A DNA stretch of 64,000 bases from Diphasiastrum complanatum (GCA_029204225.1 CM055093.1:17137041-17201040), one strand, 5' to 3'; positions 46,774 to 58,849 are shown, counted from the stretch's first letter. Program-made: numbers and translations. The notes: generated by a model from the sequence alone, not told the origin.

Positions 46774-46775
46774 AC

Positions 46776-47130
46776 TGAGAATAAGTCTGAAATAAGAAAC
46801 TCTGCTGATAAGCAGTAGCGCAATAGCAACTCTAAAATAAATCTCTAAAAGACTGAGCTAGAAAGCTCAAGAGAGTTCAAGCTTGAAAGCTTGATAGAGA
46901 GCTAACAACAATACTTTCTGATTGTGAACAATCTGCTTTATGAGAGCGCAGGAAGCGTCGTGTAATAACACTCAACTCCTTCACAATTCACAATGTTGAT
47001 TGATCATTCTGCTGATAATGAGATGTATGAACAACTGATTTATACTAAGTAATTAGGTCGTCAAATGCGATTGCCAGTTGGCTGGAGTCCGCTGGCATTC
47101 ATCCAATTCTTCTCAGAAGTTAGTTGCTAA
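46776..47130 (-). mobile_element. Partial 5' LTR of the copia element
   Basis: Same sequence as 43802-44141 with few substitutions, then fading similarity to 47150. The remaining LTR portion, including the minisatellite, is absent before the gypsy element starts at 47259. Confidence 0.85.
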
Positions 47131-47258
47131 AGATTGAACGTGATTTCCATCACTACTGCTTTGTTCAATGTTTTATAGGCGTAGTCATGCATTGGAAGTA
47201 GGAAGTTTCCACATTCCATTACTCACCTATTTCCGACATCACTTACCTCCATGCTGCC

Positions 47259-47743
47259 TATTACGTCCATGTCCAGTATGTGGGATTCGGAATAATTCCT
47301 AACATGGATAGCTGGTACTCCACTATATAGGATTGTTAGTTACGCCACGTCATTCCAAGCTTGGCCGGTAATGTAATTAATAATCTTATGAGGGCCGAGG
47401 TACTCCAATTGGACCTATGGAGCTTTTCCATGGTGCTTGACGGCTTTCATGCAAAAATAGGAGGTCAATTGCTTTTGATATGAATGGAGGGATCTTAGAG
47501 GGAATATTCTCTAGTTCTTGGAGAGTATATATCCTAGTGGAACTCGCCCATCTCCTCATTGTCTTTTCTTATTTCTAAAGCCAGGATCCCCTCCTCTCTT
47601 GTATTCGTTCACCTTGGCTTCGGGGTGAAGTGGTTAGGGTATTGACTAGCCATTTCATGTTGGTTGGGTGGTTTTGATCCACAGGTGTCCTTTTGGTTGC
47701 ATGTAACAAGATTTGAGAAGATCTTCACTTGGCGATAATTATA
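47259..47743 (+). mobile_element. Gypsy 5' LTR
   Basis: Begins TATTACGTCC where the 3' LTR begins TGTTACGTCC, a G-to-A change in the terminal TG; ends ATTATA. Followed one base later by the primer-binding site. Confidence 0.9.
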
Positions 47744-48512
47744 GTGGTATCAGAGCTAAGGATTACATCAATCAAAAGGTGGAGTCGGAATTCTTGCTTT
47801 TTGTAGCTTTTTTGTAGATCTCTTTGCCTTTTGCTTCCAGGTGGTGGAATTGACCTCCAAGTAGGTGGCTTCTCAAATCTTGATGTACTTTCAGCCTATT
47901 GGTCATGATTATGGACTTTTTCCATAGAAAATGATGGAAATCAATAGATTTTTGACGGTTTTTTGAAATTTTTCAACTAGAATTCAAATTTTTTGCTTGA
48001 AATTTATCAAAGCTACTGATCTTAAACGTTTTCCAGAATTGTACTTGCTGTTTTACAGTCATTATGATTGATTCTAATGATTGCATGCTAGTTGAAAAGT
48101 CAAAAGGGTGCTTACATAGTGATTTTTAGCCAATTATTGGGGTTCTTGGGCTAGAAATGGGCTATATGAACCATGATTGACTAAAATCGAAACTTTTAGT
48201 GCTTCCATCTAATTGATTTACAGTAGATCTGGCCTGATTGCACTTGCATGTGGGTTTGATCCACAACGTTTTGCAAAAATGGTTAAAAAATGGTCAAAAA
48301 ACATGGTTTTTTAGTGGTTTTTTCACTATTATTGGGGGATTTTCATAAAATCCATGGCTAATACTTTGCATGCACATTTTTAGAGGTGTAATGATGTTGT
48401 CCTAAGGCTATCATGAAGTTTGGTTAGGTTTCGACACCAGTAAGGGTCTCAAAAAGTCAAAAAATAGTGTATTTTTGTGGTTTTTTGAGCTTGAATAACT
48501 CTCAATTGGTGG

Positions 48513-48752
48513 CAAGGTTACAAGACGATTCGAACCAGGCTGATTCGAACCAGGCCGATTCGACCAGTTCGAACCGATTCGAACCGGCCAGGCTGGTTTG
48601 AACCGGAAAACGGTCCCAAAAAAAAAATTCCAAAACGTTTTTTTGGCTTTTTGAAGTTTTTTCTTTTTAACTCTTGTTCGAACTCGATTCAAACCGGCTC
48701 CAAATGGTTCGAACCGTGGTTCAAGGTTCGAACCACGATTCGTGCAACTATG
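48513..48752. mobile_element. 240-bp hAT-type MITE in gypsy leader
   Basis: Flanked by perfect 8-bp duplications ATTGGTGG (48505-48512 and 48753-48760). Left terminus CAAGGTTAC; right terminus, inverted, CATAGTTGC. Both sides carry many copies of the palindrome GGTTCGAACC and 'cgattcgaacc'. Non-coding. It is younger than the gypsy insertion. Confidence 0.9.
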
Positions 48753-48969
48753 ATTGGTGGTCTGAACCTGCAAGCTGAAAGATATGATGGATTGCCTCTG
48801 ATTTGAGCCATCATGCACCCAATTTGGAGTTGGGGGGCTTAGGAACCAATATCTTGAAGTTTTGCTTTGTTGAGGGAGTCCATAAATGCAATTTTTGCAT
48901 GATCTGAGCTTATGATTGCTTGTTGAACTTGATAGAAGCCTCTATGCCTCTCTAATGAACCTTAGAAGA

Positions 48970-49340
48970 GTGCTTGTAACCTCTCATTGGATGCTTATTG
49001 GGCGGCACTCTGGCAGTTTATCCTAGGTCTGCCAGATGATTATCAAAATGAATGTAAGCGAAACGTGCTTAAAACTTTTGATGACTTCGTACGAGTCGCA
49101 AAAGCTTATGATTCCACGGTGGTGGCATCCAGGAAGCAATTTCGGGCTAATCCATCTGGATCCAACCAGAAGAAGAGGAAAAAATGAGTTCGTGATAAGA
49201 AACCTGTCAAATATTTTAACCAACTGAATCAAATGGCATCGGATTTTAAGCTAAACAAGCAGATGTCCCGAATGTGTGTTTTGTCTGCAATAAGCCTTGA
49301 GATGTTATGAAGTTCTACCCAGAGCAAAAGAAACCCGTAG
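48970..49340 (+). pseudogene. Gypsy gag C-terminal relic
   Basis: Frames give 'ALWQFILGLPDDYQNECKRN', a basic 'SGSNQKKRKK' and, after a stop, a truncated zinc knuckle-like 'VCFVCNK'. The N-terminal part of gag is not recognisable. Confidence 0.65.
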
Positions 49341-49479
49341 CTCAAGTCATTGAGATGCCAGGTAAGGAAAATCTAAAATTGGAAATTAACAAGGTTAATT
49401 GTGAGTGTGAATGTTCATTCAGTACTGCTTCATTCTTGCCTAATGACTTATTTTGTTTGAAAGGCACAGTTAAAGGACT

Positions 49480-49770
49480 TGAAGTTAGTATATTTGTGGA
49501 TAGTGGTTCAAACTCATTATTTCATTAACTCTGGTCTTGTGCAGAAACTCGGCCTGGAAACTGAAGCCAGTGATCATAGTAGATATAAGGTATATCTACC
49601 TTAAGGTGCGGAGTGGGAGACTTGGGATGTCAAAGTTCCGAAGCTCCCAGTTTGGATTCAAGATTACAGAGAGTTAATACATTTTCATGTTTTAGATTTA
49701 GCACGTACGGACATAATCCTAGGGTATGAATGGTTATTTAATAAATCTCTTGATATAGAGTTTGAGAGGC
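49480..49770 (+). pseudogene. Gypsy aspartic protease
   Basis: 'GLEVSIFVDSGSNSLF' contains the DSG active site near 49497. After a frame change at about 49525 the rest follows: 'SGLVQKLGLETEASD', 'PVWIQDYRELIHFHVLDLAR' and 'DIILGYEWL'. Retropepsin would cut the Gag-Pol polyprotein. Confidence 0.8.
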
Positions 49771-49772
49771 AT

Positions 49773-50396
49773 GTGCTCTCCTTTCAGGAAGGCAATGAAG
49801 TAGTTACTCTGTTTGGAGACAGATATGTACATCCATCTGGGATGATTTCATTTGCTAATGTAAGGGAAAATTTTGATTCACAATATGAAGCTTATTCTCT
49901 GTTTGCCAAACCCATTTTAGATTTCTCTGAAATGCATCTAAGTAGTTGTGAATTGTCAAAACTTCTTAACTCAATGGACTTAGATCTAAAGCAAATAGAG
50001 AAGGATAAGATCTTAACTGAATTCGAAGAAGTTTTTCCAGTTGAATTACCTCATGAAATACCACCATCTAGGTCGGTAGACCACAGGATTGAGTTAATTC
50101 TAGGTAGTCACCCTGTCTCTAGACAACCATATCGATTTTCTCATAAAGAAGAGATAGAGATTACTAACCAAATTGAAAATTATCTTAAGATGGGTCACAT
50201 TCAGCCTAGTAAGTCACCATGGGGTGCTCATGTTCTTCTGAAAGCGAAGAAAGATGGAGGCTTCCATATGTGTGTTGAAGATTACGCAAAGGTAGCAACG
50301 CCTTTAAATAATCTGATTAAAGGCAGAGTTAATAAGAAAAAGAAGAGAGGTCAACCTAGTCCGCCTACCAAGTTGCGGACGCTCTTAGTCGGATAG
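49773..50396 (+). pseudogene. Gypsy RT with catalytic core deleted
   Basis: Reads 'FEEVFPVELPHEIPPSRSVD', 'HRIELILGSHPVSRQPYRFS', 'SPWGAHVLLKAKKDGGFHMC', then jumps after 'VEDY' straight to 'AKVATPLNNLIKG', which belongs to the RT-RNase H connection. The fingers/palm region with the YxDD motif is missing (about 180 residues compared with intact gypsy RT). A further jump leads to 'KVADALSR', the end of RNase H, in another frame. Confidence 0.88.
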
Positions 50397-51591
50397 GTGA
50401 ATTAAATGAAGTTTCATTCACCCAGATTTCCACTGATCTATATCTTTCGTTGAGAGGAAAGTGTGAATCAGATTCTCATTTTGGCCACATCTTGAAGATG
50501 GTTGAGACTGGGAAAAATGAGAATGGAATAGAGATTAACTCACGGAGATCTCAGGTTCCTAAGAAAGATAAGAAGATAATGGACCAGTTCTCTATCCGAG
50601 GTGGTTTGCTATTTCAGAATGGAAAAGTCTGTGTACCAAAGGATGATGATATGAAGAAGATAATTCCTTATGAATGTCATGACATACCCTGTGCAGGTCA
50701 TCCAGGTATACACAACAGGACTTTGGACTTGGTCAGAAGAGAGTTTTATTGGCCAAAACTCAAGCCATTTGTCGAGTCTTATGTGGTTAAATGTAAGCCT
50801 TTTTGTTAGCCAAAGCAGAACGCTTAAAGACTGGAGGGTTGTTACATCCTTTAGATATCCCTCAGAAACAATGGGAAAGCACATCTATGGATTTTGTAGT
50901 TGGACTTGATTCTATTTGGGTTGTAGTGGACAAGTTAACGAAGTTAGCTACGTTCGTACCAGTTAAGTCAACTGCAAAGGCTTCGGATTTAGCCCAGATC
51001 TTTGTGGAAAGATTATTCATGCTCTATGGATTACCACGTGATATTGTTAGTGACAGAGATCCTAAGTTTACAGGTCACTTTTGGTCAGTTGTATTCCATA
51101 AGCTAGAAACCTCGCTTAGTTTTAGTTCTACGGATCATCTTGAATCAGATGGCCAAACGGAAAGGACTAATCAGACTATGGAGGATATGTTGAGGACATG
51201 CACGTCTCACAGGCAGTCTCAGTGGGAAGATTACATTCCTTTAGTTGAATTTGCTTACAATAGTAGAAAACATTCTGTTGCAGGTTATACTCCGTTTATG
51301 TTGATGTACAATTTTCAACCTAGGTCTCCAGTAAATGTGGAGACGAAGTCTGTTAAGATCCAGAAAGTTGCGGATTTCCTGCATGATATGCAAGCAATGT
51401 TGCAAGTGCCACGTGATAGTATCCGTAGTGCTCAGGACATAGCTAAACACTATGCCGATCTTGAGAGATCTCCCAAAGATTTTAAAGTTGACGACTGGGT
51501 ATATCTTAGAATTCCAAAAGATTCTAAGATTATGCGTACGGGAAAGCATATAAGTTGTCTACCAGATATTGTGGACCGTTTCGGATTATAA
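50345..51591 (+). pseudogene. Gypsy integrase
   Basis: Starts with 'VADALSRIGELNEVSF' at the RNase H exit, then the HHCC zinc region 'CAGHPGIHNRTLDLVRREFY' and 'YVVKCKPFC', a TAG at 50807, and after a frame change the catalytic core: 'STSMDFVVGL', 'LPRDIVSDRDPKFTGHFW', 'DGQTERTNQTMEDMLR'. Then 'WEDYIPLVEFAYN' and 'FKVDDWVYLRI' at the C-terminal domain; chromodomain-like scraps may follow to 51800. Confidence 0.9.
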
Positions 51592-51855
51592 GAAAATTTG
51601 GTTCTTTAGCTTACGAACTTGATATTTAGGATAAGTCGACTGCTCACACAGTGTTTCATGTAAGCCGGTTAAGGAACCTGAGAAAGTACTCAGAACCAGA
51701 GATAAACAATTGAGACATCGTTCTATCTCTGAGTGCTTGATTAGGTGGAAGGGTCGGACTTGAGGATGATGATTCGTGGGAAAGGGTTGAAAGCATAAAG
51801 AAAAACTTCCCTATTTTCCACTTCTGAGGACAGAAGTAGTTCAAAGGGGGAATAA

Positions 51856-52345
51856 TGTTACGTCCATGTCCAGTATGTGGGATTCGGAATAATTCCTGAG
51901 ATAGCTGGTACTCCACTGTATAAGATTGTTAGTTACATCACGTCATTCCAGGCTTGGCCGGTAATGTAATTGATAATTTTATGAGGGCCCAGGTACTCCA
52001 ATTGGACCTATCATCACCTATAGAGCTTTTGCATGTGTTTGACGGCTTTTATGCAAGAATAAGAGGTCAATTGCTTTTGATAGGAATGGAGGGATCCTAG
52101 AGGGAATATTCTCTAATTCTTGGAGAGTATATATCCTAGTGGAACTCGCCCATCTCCTCATTGTCTTTTCTGATTTCAGAAGCCAGGATCCCCTCCTCTC
52201 TTGTATTCATTCACCTTGGCTTGTGGGTGAAGTGCTTAGGGTATTGACTAGCCATTTTCTGTTGGTTGGGTGGTTTTGCTCCACAGGTGTCCTTTTGTTT
52301 GCATGTAATAGGATTTGAGAAGATCTTCACTTGGCGATCATTATA
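51856..52345 (+). mobile_element. Gypsy 3' LTR
   Basis: Begins TGTTACGTCC after the polypurine tract and ends ATTATA before the CTGCC target duplicate. Roughly 95% identical to the 5' LTR by eye, with a few short indels. Confidence 0.92.
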
Positions 52346-52350
52346 CTGCC

Positions 52351-53553
52351 ATTCTCCAAGTTCATAGTCACAACATTGTCATCACAAACTTGTCCAAATC
52401 AAAGTTCAATGGTATGGTAGACCTATTGACAAAGCCACATGGGAAACCATGGATATTCTTTCTAACACTCCTTTTTTATAGCAACAAGCACACACACTTT
52501 ATGTTGCTATTCGAAAAATACAAATGTTGTTGTCTCAAATGTTTCCAATGCTCGTTATAATATTGTTCCTATTTCAAGTAAATCAATACTAACTGCACAA
52601 CTAATTACCTAAGGATTTTTTCTTATTGATACTAGATTGAGACAAAATTCTCTTTATAACAAAGCACAAGCTTTATGGTAATGAAATTGGTTTTTGCGGC
52701 CATAGGGAATTTAGGTTTTAGATTGACACCATTTCCAAGAAACTTATAACACTAAGTAAAACATTAGTGATGATAACTTTTGGACATATGTTGCTATAGA
52801 TGTTTGTTCTCTTATTGAAATGCATGGGCAAACATCAATCAGTGGTCAAACATGTTTCACACAAAATTTACTTCTTCAGATAGGTCTAAATGACTTGATG
52901 GAAAATCGATTCTTTACTTCAAGAAGAATTCCTAATGCTGATCAAGGAGATTGCTTATCTACCCAAAGAGCAATTCACAATATTGGACATTGCAAGTGAC
53001 AAAGTCAAGCACTAACATTGTTTCCATTAAGCCCAACCAACTCAGCTAGTGACTTGATCATTCTAGTAGAAGATAGTGTGTGTTTTTTTTACCTCCATTG
53101 GCAATAATTTGAATAAGTTGCTTGTAAATCAACTGTCTATAAATTGCCGGATCACGCACAATTTTGGATCCACATCTTTTGTTACAAAATGCACTCTTTT
53201 GTGCTCATTCAAAGATGAAGTTTATAAACTGCATCAATCACCCAATGTGACCCCCTCCAATTTTTTGAGCACCATGTGTTCGGAAACCTGGACAGATACA
53301 GCACTAAGACAATAGTAAAAGAAAGAGAGAGCGATCCAACTGATTAGGCAGATGTAAAGGATCCAATTTGGGCCTAGAAACTTATTCAATGGGTGCTTAA
53401 GCACTAGTTAGGATTCTTAACAAGTCAATAGCACTGGTTAGCAACATGAAGTTTGGACTTTAGTTAATAATCTATTAACATGCCAAGAACCCATGCGGAT
53501 TACAATCTATTGCCTCATTCAATAATACTGGATCTTGGCATTTGGATACTCCC
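52351..53553. other. TIC110 intron, nothing recognised
   Basis: Sequence to the right of the gypsy target duplicate. Small ORFs only; no family identified. Confidence 0.5.
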
Positions 53554-53903
53554 CCATCTCGTTTCAATGGCCAATGGATTCTCATGCGGTTCACGTGACC
53601 CCAAAATCAGATTAGAGCTGGCCAAGCGCTAGCTTTAAGGCTGCACATCATATAGCTGGCATTCTATCGGACTCAGTTCATTGATTAAATTTTCAGTTCT
53701 TGATTCTTTGATGGCTGTCTTTGATGTACTCCATCTCCTTTCAATGGCCAATGGATTCATGTGGTTCACGTCACTCCAAAATCAGATCAGAGCGGCCAAG
53801 GGCTAGCTTTAAGGCTCTGCATCATACAGCTGGCATTCTATCGGACTCGGCTCATTGATTGAATTGTCAGTTCTTGATTTTGTGATGGCTGTCTTTGATG
53901 TAC
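53554..53903. repeat. 177-bp tandem duplication
   Basis: 53554-53730 and 53731-53903 repeat the same sequence ('ccatctc...tttcaatggccaatgg' to 'ggctgtctttgatgtac') with about 90% identity by eye and small indels. Lies 400 bp from a TIC110 exon. Confidence 0.9.
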
Positions 53904-54305
53904 CTATTGATTCATTGGTTCTTAGGTTGCTCTAATCTATCATTGTCAATAACCCAAGACGCATCGACAAGGCCCTGAACTTAATATGGGGCGCCCAAAA
54001 ATAGGTGGCCTTCATGGAGATTAAAAGGTTCTTCGAGGGAGGGAGAGCTCTATGGAAGTGTTCCCTTGTAAGACATCCGACAAACCAGTCTATTTTTTTT
54101 TTCTCCAGAATTTAACTGGAAACAGTATGATGCGGTATGATTGTTTGCAAGGATGAGCAACAAAGTGCTAAATACAACTTTATCTTCATCTCTACTTAAA
54201 ACCCTGTATCTATTTCAGAAGAGCCAGCCATTTCAGGTTTTTGGCCTGAAAAACAAAATTTGATGTCCATATGAAACAAGCCACGTGTTATTGAGAGAAC
54301 CTTAC

Positions 54306-54522
54306 CCTCGTGGACCTTACTGGCATTTTCAGGGTCAAAGTGGAGGCTGTCACAAAGATTCTGTAAAAAGACAGCTTTACTAGGAGCAGCTTCCAGCTCA
54401 CCCCCAGTCACTGCCTGAGAAAGCCGTCTTCTATAAACTTTGATTGTCACATCTAGCATGATACTTTCTGCTTCACGGTTTCCCAAGCCAAAGATGTTTT
54501 TCAGCTGCGACAATGCATTAAC
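54306..54522 (-). CDS. TIC110: TIC110 exon, 72 codons
   Basis: Encodes 'VNALSQLKNIFGLGNREAES', 'KVYRRRLSQAVTGGELEAAP', 'LCDSLHFDPENASKVHE'. Acceptor acttgcag, donor GAGG|GTAAGG with one base left to complete the split codon. It precedes a 15-kb intron containing the copia and gypsy elements. Confidence 0.94.
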
Positions 54523-57500
54523 CTGCAAGTAGACATAGTGAAATTTCAAGGCTAAAGTTCATGTATAAAACAGCCTTCAGCTTCTTATGAATTAACGGAT
54601 CACAAAAATATTCAGTGTGGCTGGTTATCTAAACTGCTTTTTATCATAAGTGAGGAAGATGATCCGTAGTCCTCACAGAGTACCCACCTATTTAACACCA
54701 CTTTACTTCAATAAACTATTCTTGACAGCCATTTTGTACAAAAAGGCAGTAAGTCTCTCTATTTAGTACCCATATACTCAATATGGAAAGGACCAGATAA
54801 TCGAATGCAAAAGATCAGAAAATTGAGCACTTGGAATTAAAATCAACGCTTGCACAAATTTCACTCTATTCCTACTGTCCTTTAGTATGCCAACCAGCTG
54901 CTTGGTGTTAAAATGCTGCAGAATAAAATCCTGGTCTAATATTCAGAATATGACTTAGTATAAGTACAACAACTGATATGGGTTAAAAGTCCTGTATTGA
55001 TGAGCACAGAAGCTTTCTTATATATAGCTTCCAAACAAAGTCTCTCTTTTAGTACCATGAGAGAGAGTAAACTAACATTTTACTCTTCCCTGACAGCCTT
55101 TGAGAATTGATTTGACTTAGTGAAATCTTATTCTTTATAGAGTTGTTCGAGACTACAAAGAGAATCTTTTGAATGTACTTATATTTTTAGTATATCTTAG
55201 TAATCACAAATCCTCTAATGGATGACGATTAGGAGTAGCAGCTTGCCATAAAAAGACACATTACAGTCTGCAAGATCAGTGCAGGAGTCACATTATACAT
55301 GGATCTGATTGCATTACATGGAGATGTGTATATGGCAGGCAGCCTGTTATTTCCTACCAGAGACATCCAACTTTGCTACTGAAACCATTACATCCCCATG
55401 TATGGACATAATGTCAGATATTAAACAGAAAAATTTTCTCGTGGGAATATTTTATCCTGGTAGGCATTGCCATGCATGATCCATCAGAAGATTTGCGGGC
55501 TAGCTGCACTCATACTAAGGAGTTGGGTTTTGCATTTCCATGATCATCTCAGACTTGCAGCTTCTTTCTTCTTGGATACCAAAACTTCATGGAAAGAAAC
55601 CCACGTTATGATCAAGACTAATCAAGGAAAAGATGCTTTTGGATTGTTTTGAGTCAAAGGGAGAGCTACATTAGACTCATTGTTGATGGAGAGAGGATTT
55701 GCAATAGGCCTTGTACAAGGAGAAGGTGGATCTGGCTATGAAGAAGATGATGTTGAAGCAGTGCTGGAAACAGAAAAGGATAGCTGAGAGAGAGAGAGAG
55801 AGAGAGAGCTTTGTTAATTTCTTTTGGGTACCATGTGGTACTGTTGTTGAGCTTGTAGACGTGGTGGACACGAAGAGGCATGGTGAAGTGTGTGGCTTGT
55901 GGTGTGATGTATAGACTTGTAAAGACGAGGCGCATTTTACTGCAACAGATCATGACCTACAGCACTCCACATGTGAAACATCTCCTTAATCATCAAGGCA
56001 ACTCATCTTTGGTCTGCATAACTAATCAAGCAACATAGAGTAACTGGTGAATTTCGGGAAGAGGCAATGGCATTTCCCACGAATCTCAAAGCAGAGAGGA
56101 CAATGAAAGACAAAATGCTCCTCTGTCTTTGTGACCTTGTTATGGATGCCTAGTGCATCTACGGGTGCCTTGCAGCTTGCCATTTTATGCATTACGTTAG
56201 CCACATGCCCTTTATTCATGTATAGGCACAAGGGCCCTTTTTTATTCATGTTGTGTTCTTGGTTCGAGGGACCATAAATAGCTATTAGGAGCACTCGTTT
56301 CCTAGCTTATTAATATGGTATTGCTTGAGCTCTTCATGGGAGAACTCATCGTTACTGCTTGCAGGGCTTCAGCCATTGATATTATGGGATGCTTTTGGTC
56401 ATTTTTTTTAGGGGAACAATCATTTACTTCGTGTATTGTCTCGTCATTGATATCAAAATATATGATTGTGTTGATAACAAACCCCCATGGAACACATCTG
56501 GCAAATCCTATCTTTACATGGAACTTCTGAAAGCGTTTGACCTCGACTTGTAGCTGGTGTGATAATACTTGAAGCGGTCCAAATGTGATTTGAAGACAAT
56601 GAGATAGTCTAGGATCTTTGAGAAAGGCAATGTAGGAAGGTCGGCCACATCTAGACCTAGAGATTATATTTTGTAAAAGTCTATTTGACTCTAGAGGAGC
56701 CCAATAAGACTGGACGTATGCCTTGTATAGAAACCGACCAATGTAGTCATGAGAGCCCTCAAGAAGGCGAGGGAATAGATGTACAGAATGTGCCTAATAG
56801 TCTGGCTGCCTATGCAAACTAAAACGATCATGAACTTGCTCAGAAAGTGCATGGCCGTGCAATCGCACCTCCAGAAGCTGGATTTATCCATTGAAGAAAT
56901 CAAAAAGGAAGTTGTAACTATCAAAAGTGAGGCGTCATCCCAAATAGCTACTTCGGCCAAACTCCGACAGCTGGAACAACATCATATGGCTGCCCAATCA
57001 TAGGCATATGTACTTAAAGGTTCAACGATTCCTTCACCTTCGTTTATCTCGGCATTGAGAGCCGTCTACAAGAACAAAAAGCTCTTAATGTTCATGTTAG
57101 AGGTATACTGAATTCACAAGATGATGTTGAAGAAGCTAAGAAGTTTTTGAAAGAGAACCTTCAACATCATAACAAAGGTATGAAAACTGCTTAGCGGCCT
57201 AAGAAGGATCCGGATACCCTCGCCATAAGCTAAACATCAATGTCTCAGCATCGTGAAGTGTTGGGGAAGAGACCGAAACTGCAGGATACCAAAATTTATT
57301 CGAACGAAGATCTTACCTTCATCCAAGTGCAAGAACAAAAAAAGGCGTGACAAGAAGCTATAAGAATTGGAAAGCAGCTTATTGTTTTAGTTAACTTCTC
57401 TTTGACAGCATTCATCTGTCTGGTTACCAGTACTAATTCGTCTTATATGCCTGACGGGTTGGAAAAGAGGTTCAAAAATCTTTCTTTCTTTGTCTGTCTC

Positions 57501-57797
57501 TATAAAGAATACATGCTGTATAACGGCAGTATAGGTGACCTAAAACATGAAGACAACCAAGCATGTAATTTGTTAAATCTATTTTGTACATGGAAAACTT
57601 ACATGAATTCTGCTTTTTATGATTGAAAACATCATGGTACCAACTCATCCACAGTATAAAGGAAAAGATCAAAAAGACATGCCCAATAGCAATTTAAGAC
57701 AAAGAGATGAGGTGACTGCTCAATAAAAAAAGGCTTAAGATCTGTACAACATGTTGCAACTTATTTCTTGGGTAAACTGAAGGTGTCTGTAGTTTAC
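54523..57797. other. TIC110 intron with unknown coding-like relic
   Basis: Contains a (GA)n run at 55788-55808. 56560-57360 on the plus strand has coding-like frames such as 'CMAVQSHLQKLDLSIEEIKK' and 'VVTIKSEASSQIATSAKLRQ' (possible coiled coil), then 'EAKKFLKENLQHHNKG' in another frame. I do not recognise a family; it may be a decayed retroelement gag. Confidence 0.4.
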
Positions 57798-57898
57798 TTT
57801 CTCTTGTTCTAAACTCTCGGCAGAAAAGGCATCAGTCAGGTATGAACGATAGAGCTGCTTCAAATCATCCATCTTTCTGTCGGACTCATAAGATCCAC
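57798..57898 (-). CDS. TIC110: TIC110 exon, 33 codons
   Basis: Encodes 'GSYESDRKMDDLKQLYRSYL' and 'TDAFSAESLEQEK'. Acceptor gttgccag, donor AAA|GTAAAC. Two leading bases complete the Gly codon begun in the upstream exon. Confidence 0.92.
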
Positions 57899-58036
57899 CT
57901 GGCAACACCCACCACCCATCGGGATATTAAGAAAATGTGTCCTTCGGTCTAAAGATGAATGAGAGACAAGTTATTATAGCAAACTAACATCCTCAGTTTC
58001 ATCTACAAAGTCAAGGATAAGAGGGAAAGTGCAAAC

Positions 58037-58161
58037 CTAAGAGTGAGACTGGTCCCAGTCCAGGAGGAAGTTTTGAAGCCTCAACCATCCCTGACAGAGC
58101 ACCAAGGGAGGTATTGTAGGCCAGTGCTTTATCGAGCTCTGTCACCACAATTTTCATATCC
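58037..58161 (-). CDS. TIC110: TIC110 exon, 41 codons
   Basis: Encodes 'DMKIVVTELDKALAYNTSLG' and 'MVEASKLPPGLGPVSLL'. The 'GPVSLL' end joins 'GGSYESDRKMDDL' of the next exon as in other TIC110 proteins. Acceptor ttgcag, donor TTAG|GTTTGC. A neighbour intron of 138 bp shows the local structure is compact. Confidence 0.92.
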
Positions 58162-58354
58162 CTGCAATGATAAAATGGATAAAAATAGCTTTATGAAAAT
58201 ATGTCATTGACAATTGTAATAAGAGTGATAGGCTTGACTCCACAGTTTTGTTTTAACTACAGGTGACAGCAATTGAAGTCTGTAATTAATAAGCCCATCT
58301 GTGATGAAATAAACTTTGAATCCAAATTTGGAAAGAGAGAGATTTTCAGCTTAC

Positions 58355-58449
58355 TTGACTCGTGTCCGGGTTTTCAAAACATTCGAAGCTTGTGTTATGT
58401 GCTCCTCAAGCTGCTTCCGAGCATGTCCTCTAAATAGCTCAGAAGCAAC
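58355..58449 (-). CDS. TIC110: TIC110 exon, 31 codons
   Basis: Encodes 'VASELFRGHARKQLEEHITQ' and 'ASNVLKTRTRV' plus two bases of a Lys codon. Acceptor tgtgcag, donor AA|GTAAGC. 'FRGHARKQLEE' is a conserved TIC110 segment. Confidence 0.93.
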
Positions 58450-58784
58450 CTGCACAAAAGAGGTTGTGCAAATATGTTACTCATGAGCCAGGATTAAAAA
58501 GCAAAGAAAAAACGCGAACAAATACAGTCAACTGATTAAGGTATGTAATCAAGAAAGATCTGCACATCTTCCACAGAAGAGCTTTACAGGACTGTCTAAG
58601 ACCTGTAATATAAAAAAATTAAAAAAAAAAGCTGAGAAGAAAGGAAGGTAAATTAAAACAAAAGAAACTTTCTATCACTCGATTTATATCATTGAAAACT
58701 CATACTATCAGCTATTTAAAAGTTTTTAATACTTTCCAAACTTGAAGCTGCAGGCAAAGAACGCATGCCTTCAGAAGCACTAAC

Positions 58785-58849
58785 CTCATCAGAAAGTTTA
58801 AGTTTCAGCTGTGTTTCCCTTAATTCCAACATCTTATTCAAGTCCACAT
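58785..58849 (-). CDS. TIC110: TIC110 exon, 21 codons
   Basis: Encodes 'VDLNKMLELRETQLKLKLSD' plus Glu. Acceptor gactgcag; donor GAG|GTTAGT. First two bases finish the Asp codon started in the exon at 59546-59612. Confidence 0.9.

Larger units (their letters stand above)
43802..47130 (-). mobile_element. Internally deleted Ty1/copia element
   Basis: Minus-strand copia element. The 3' LTR is 44757-43802 (TGTTGGATTATTC...TATTCTCA, about 956 bp), preceded by a purine-rich tract (plus-strand 44758-44768). At the other side the last 340 bp of the LTR recur at 47115-46776 at about 95% identity by eye. That 5' LTR remnant runs straight into GAG-pre-integrase codons at 46773, so the primer-binding site, gag and protease are deleted. 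A second deletion joins RT just after YVDD to the RNase H domain near 45020. Confidence 0.85.
47259..52345 (+). mobile_element. Complete Ty3/gypsy element, decayed
   Basis: 5' LTR 47259-47743 (485 bp) and 3' LTR 51856-52345 (490 bp), flanked by 5-bp target duplications CTGCC (47254-47258 and 52346-52350). Primer-binding site TGGTATCAGAGC at 47745-47756 and polypurine tract (ending 'aaagggggaataa') at 51843-51855. Order gag, protease, RT/RNase H remnant, integrase identifies Ty3/gypsy. A 240-bp hAT-type element sits in the leader. The RT catalytic core is deleted, so it cannot move by itself. Confidence 0.95.
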
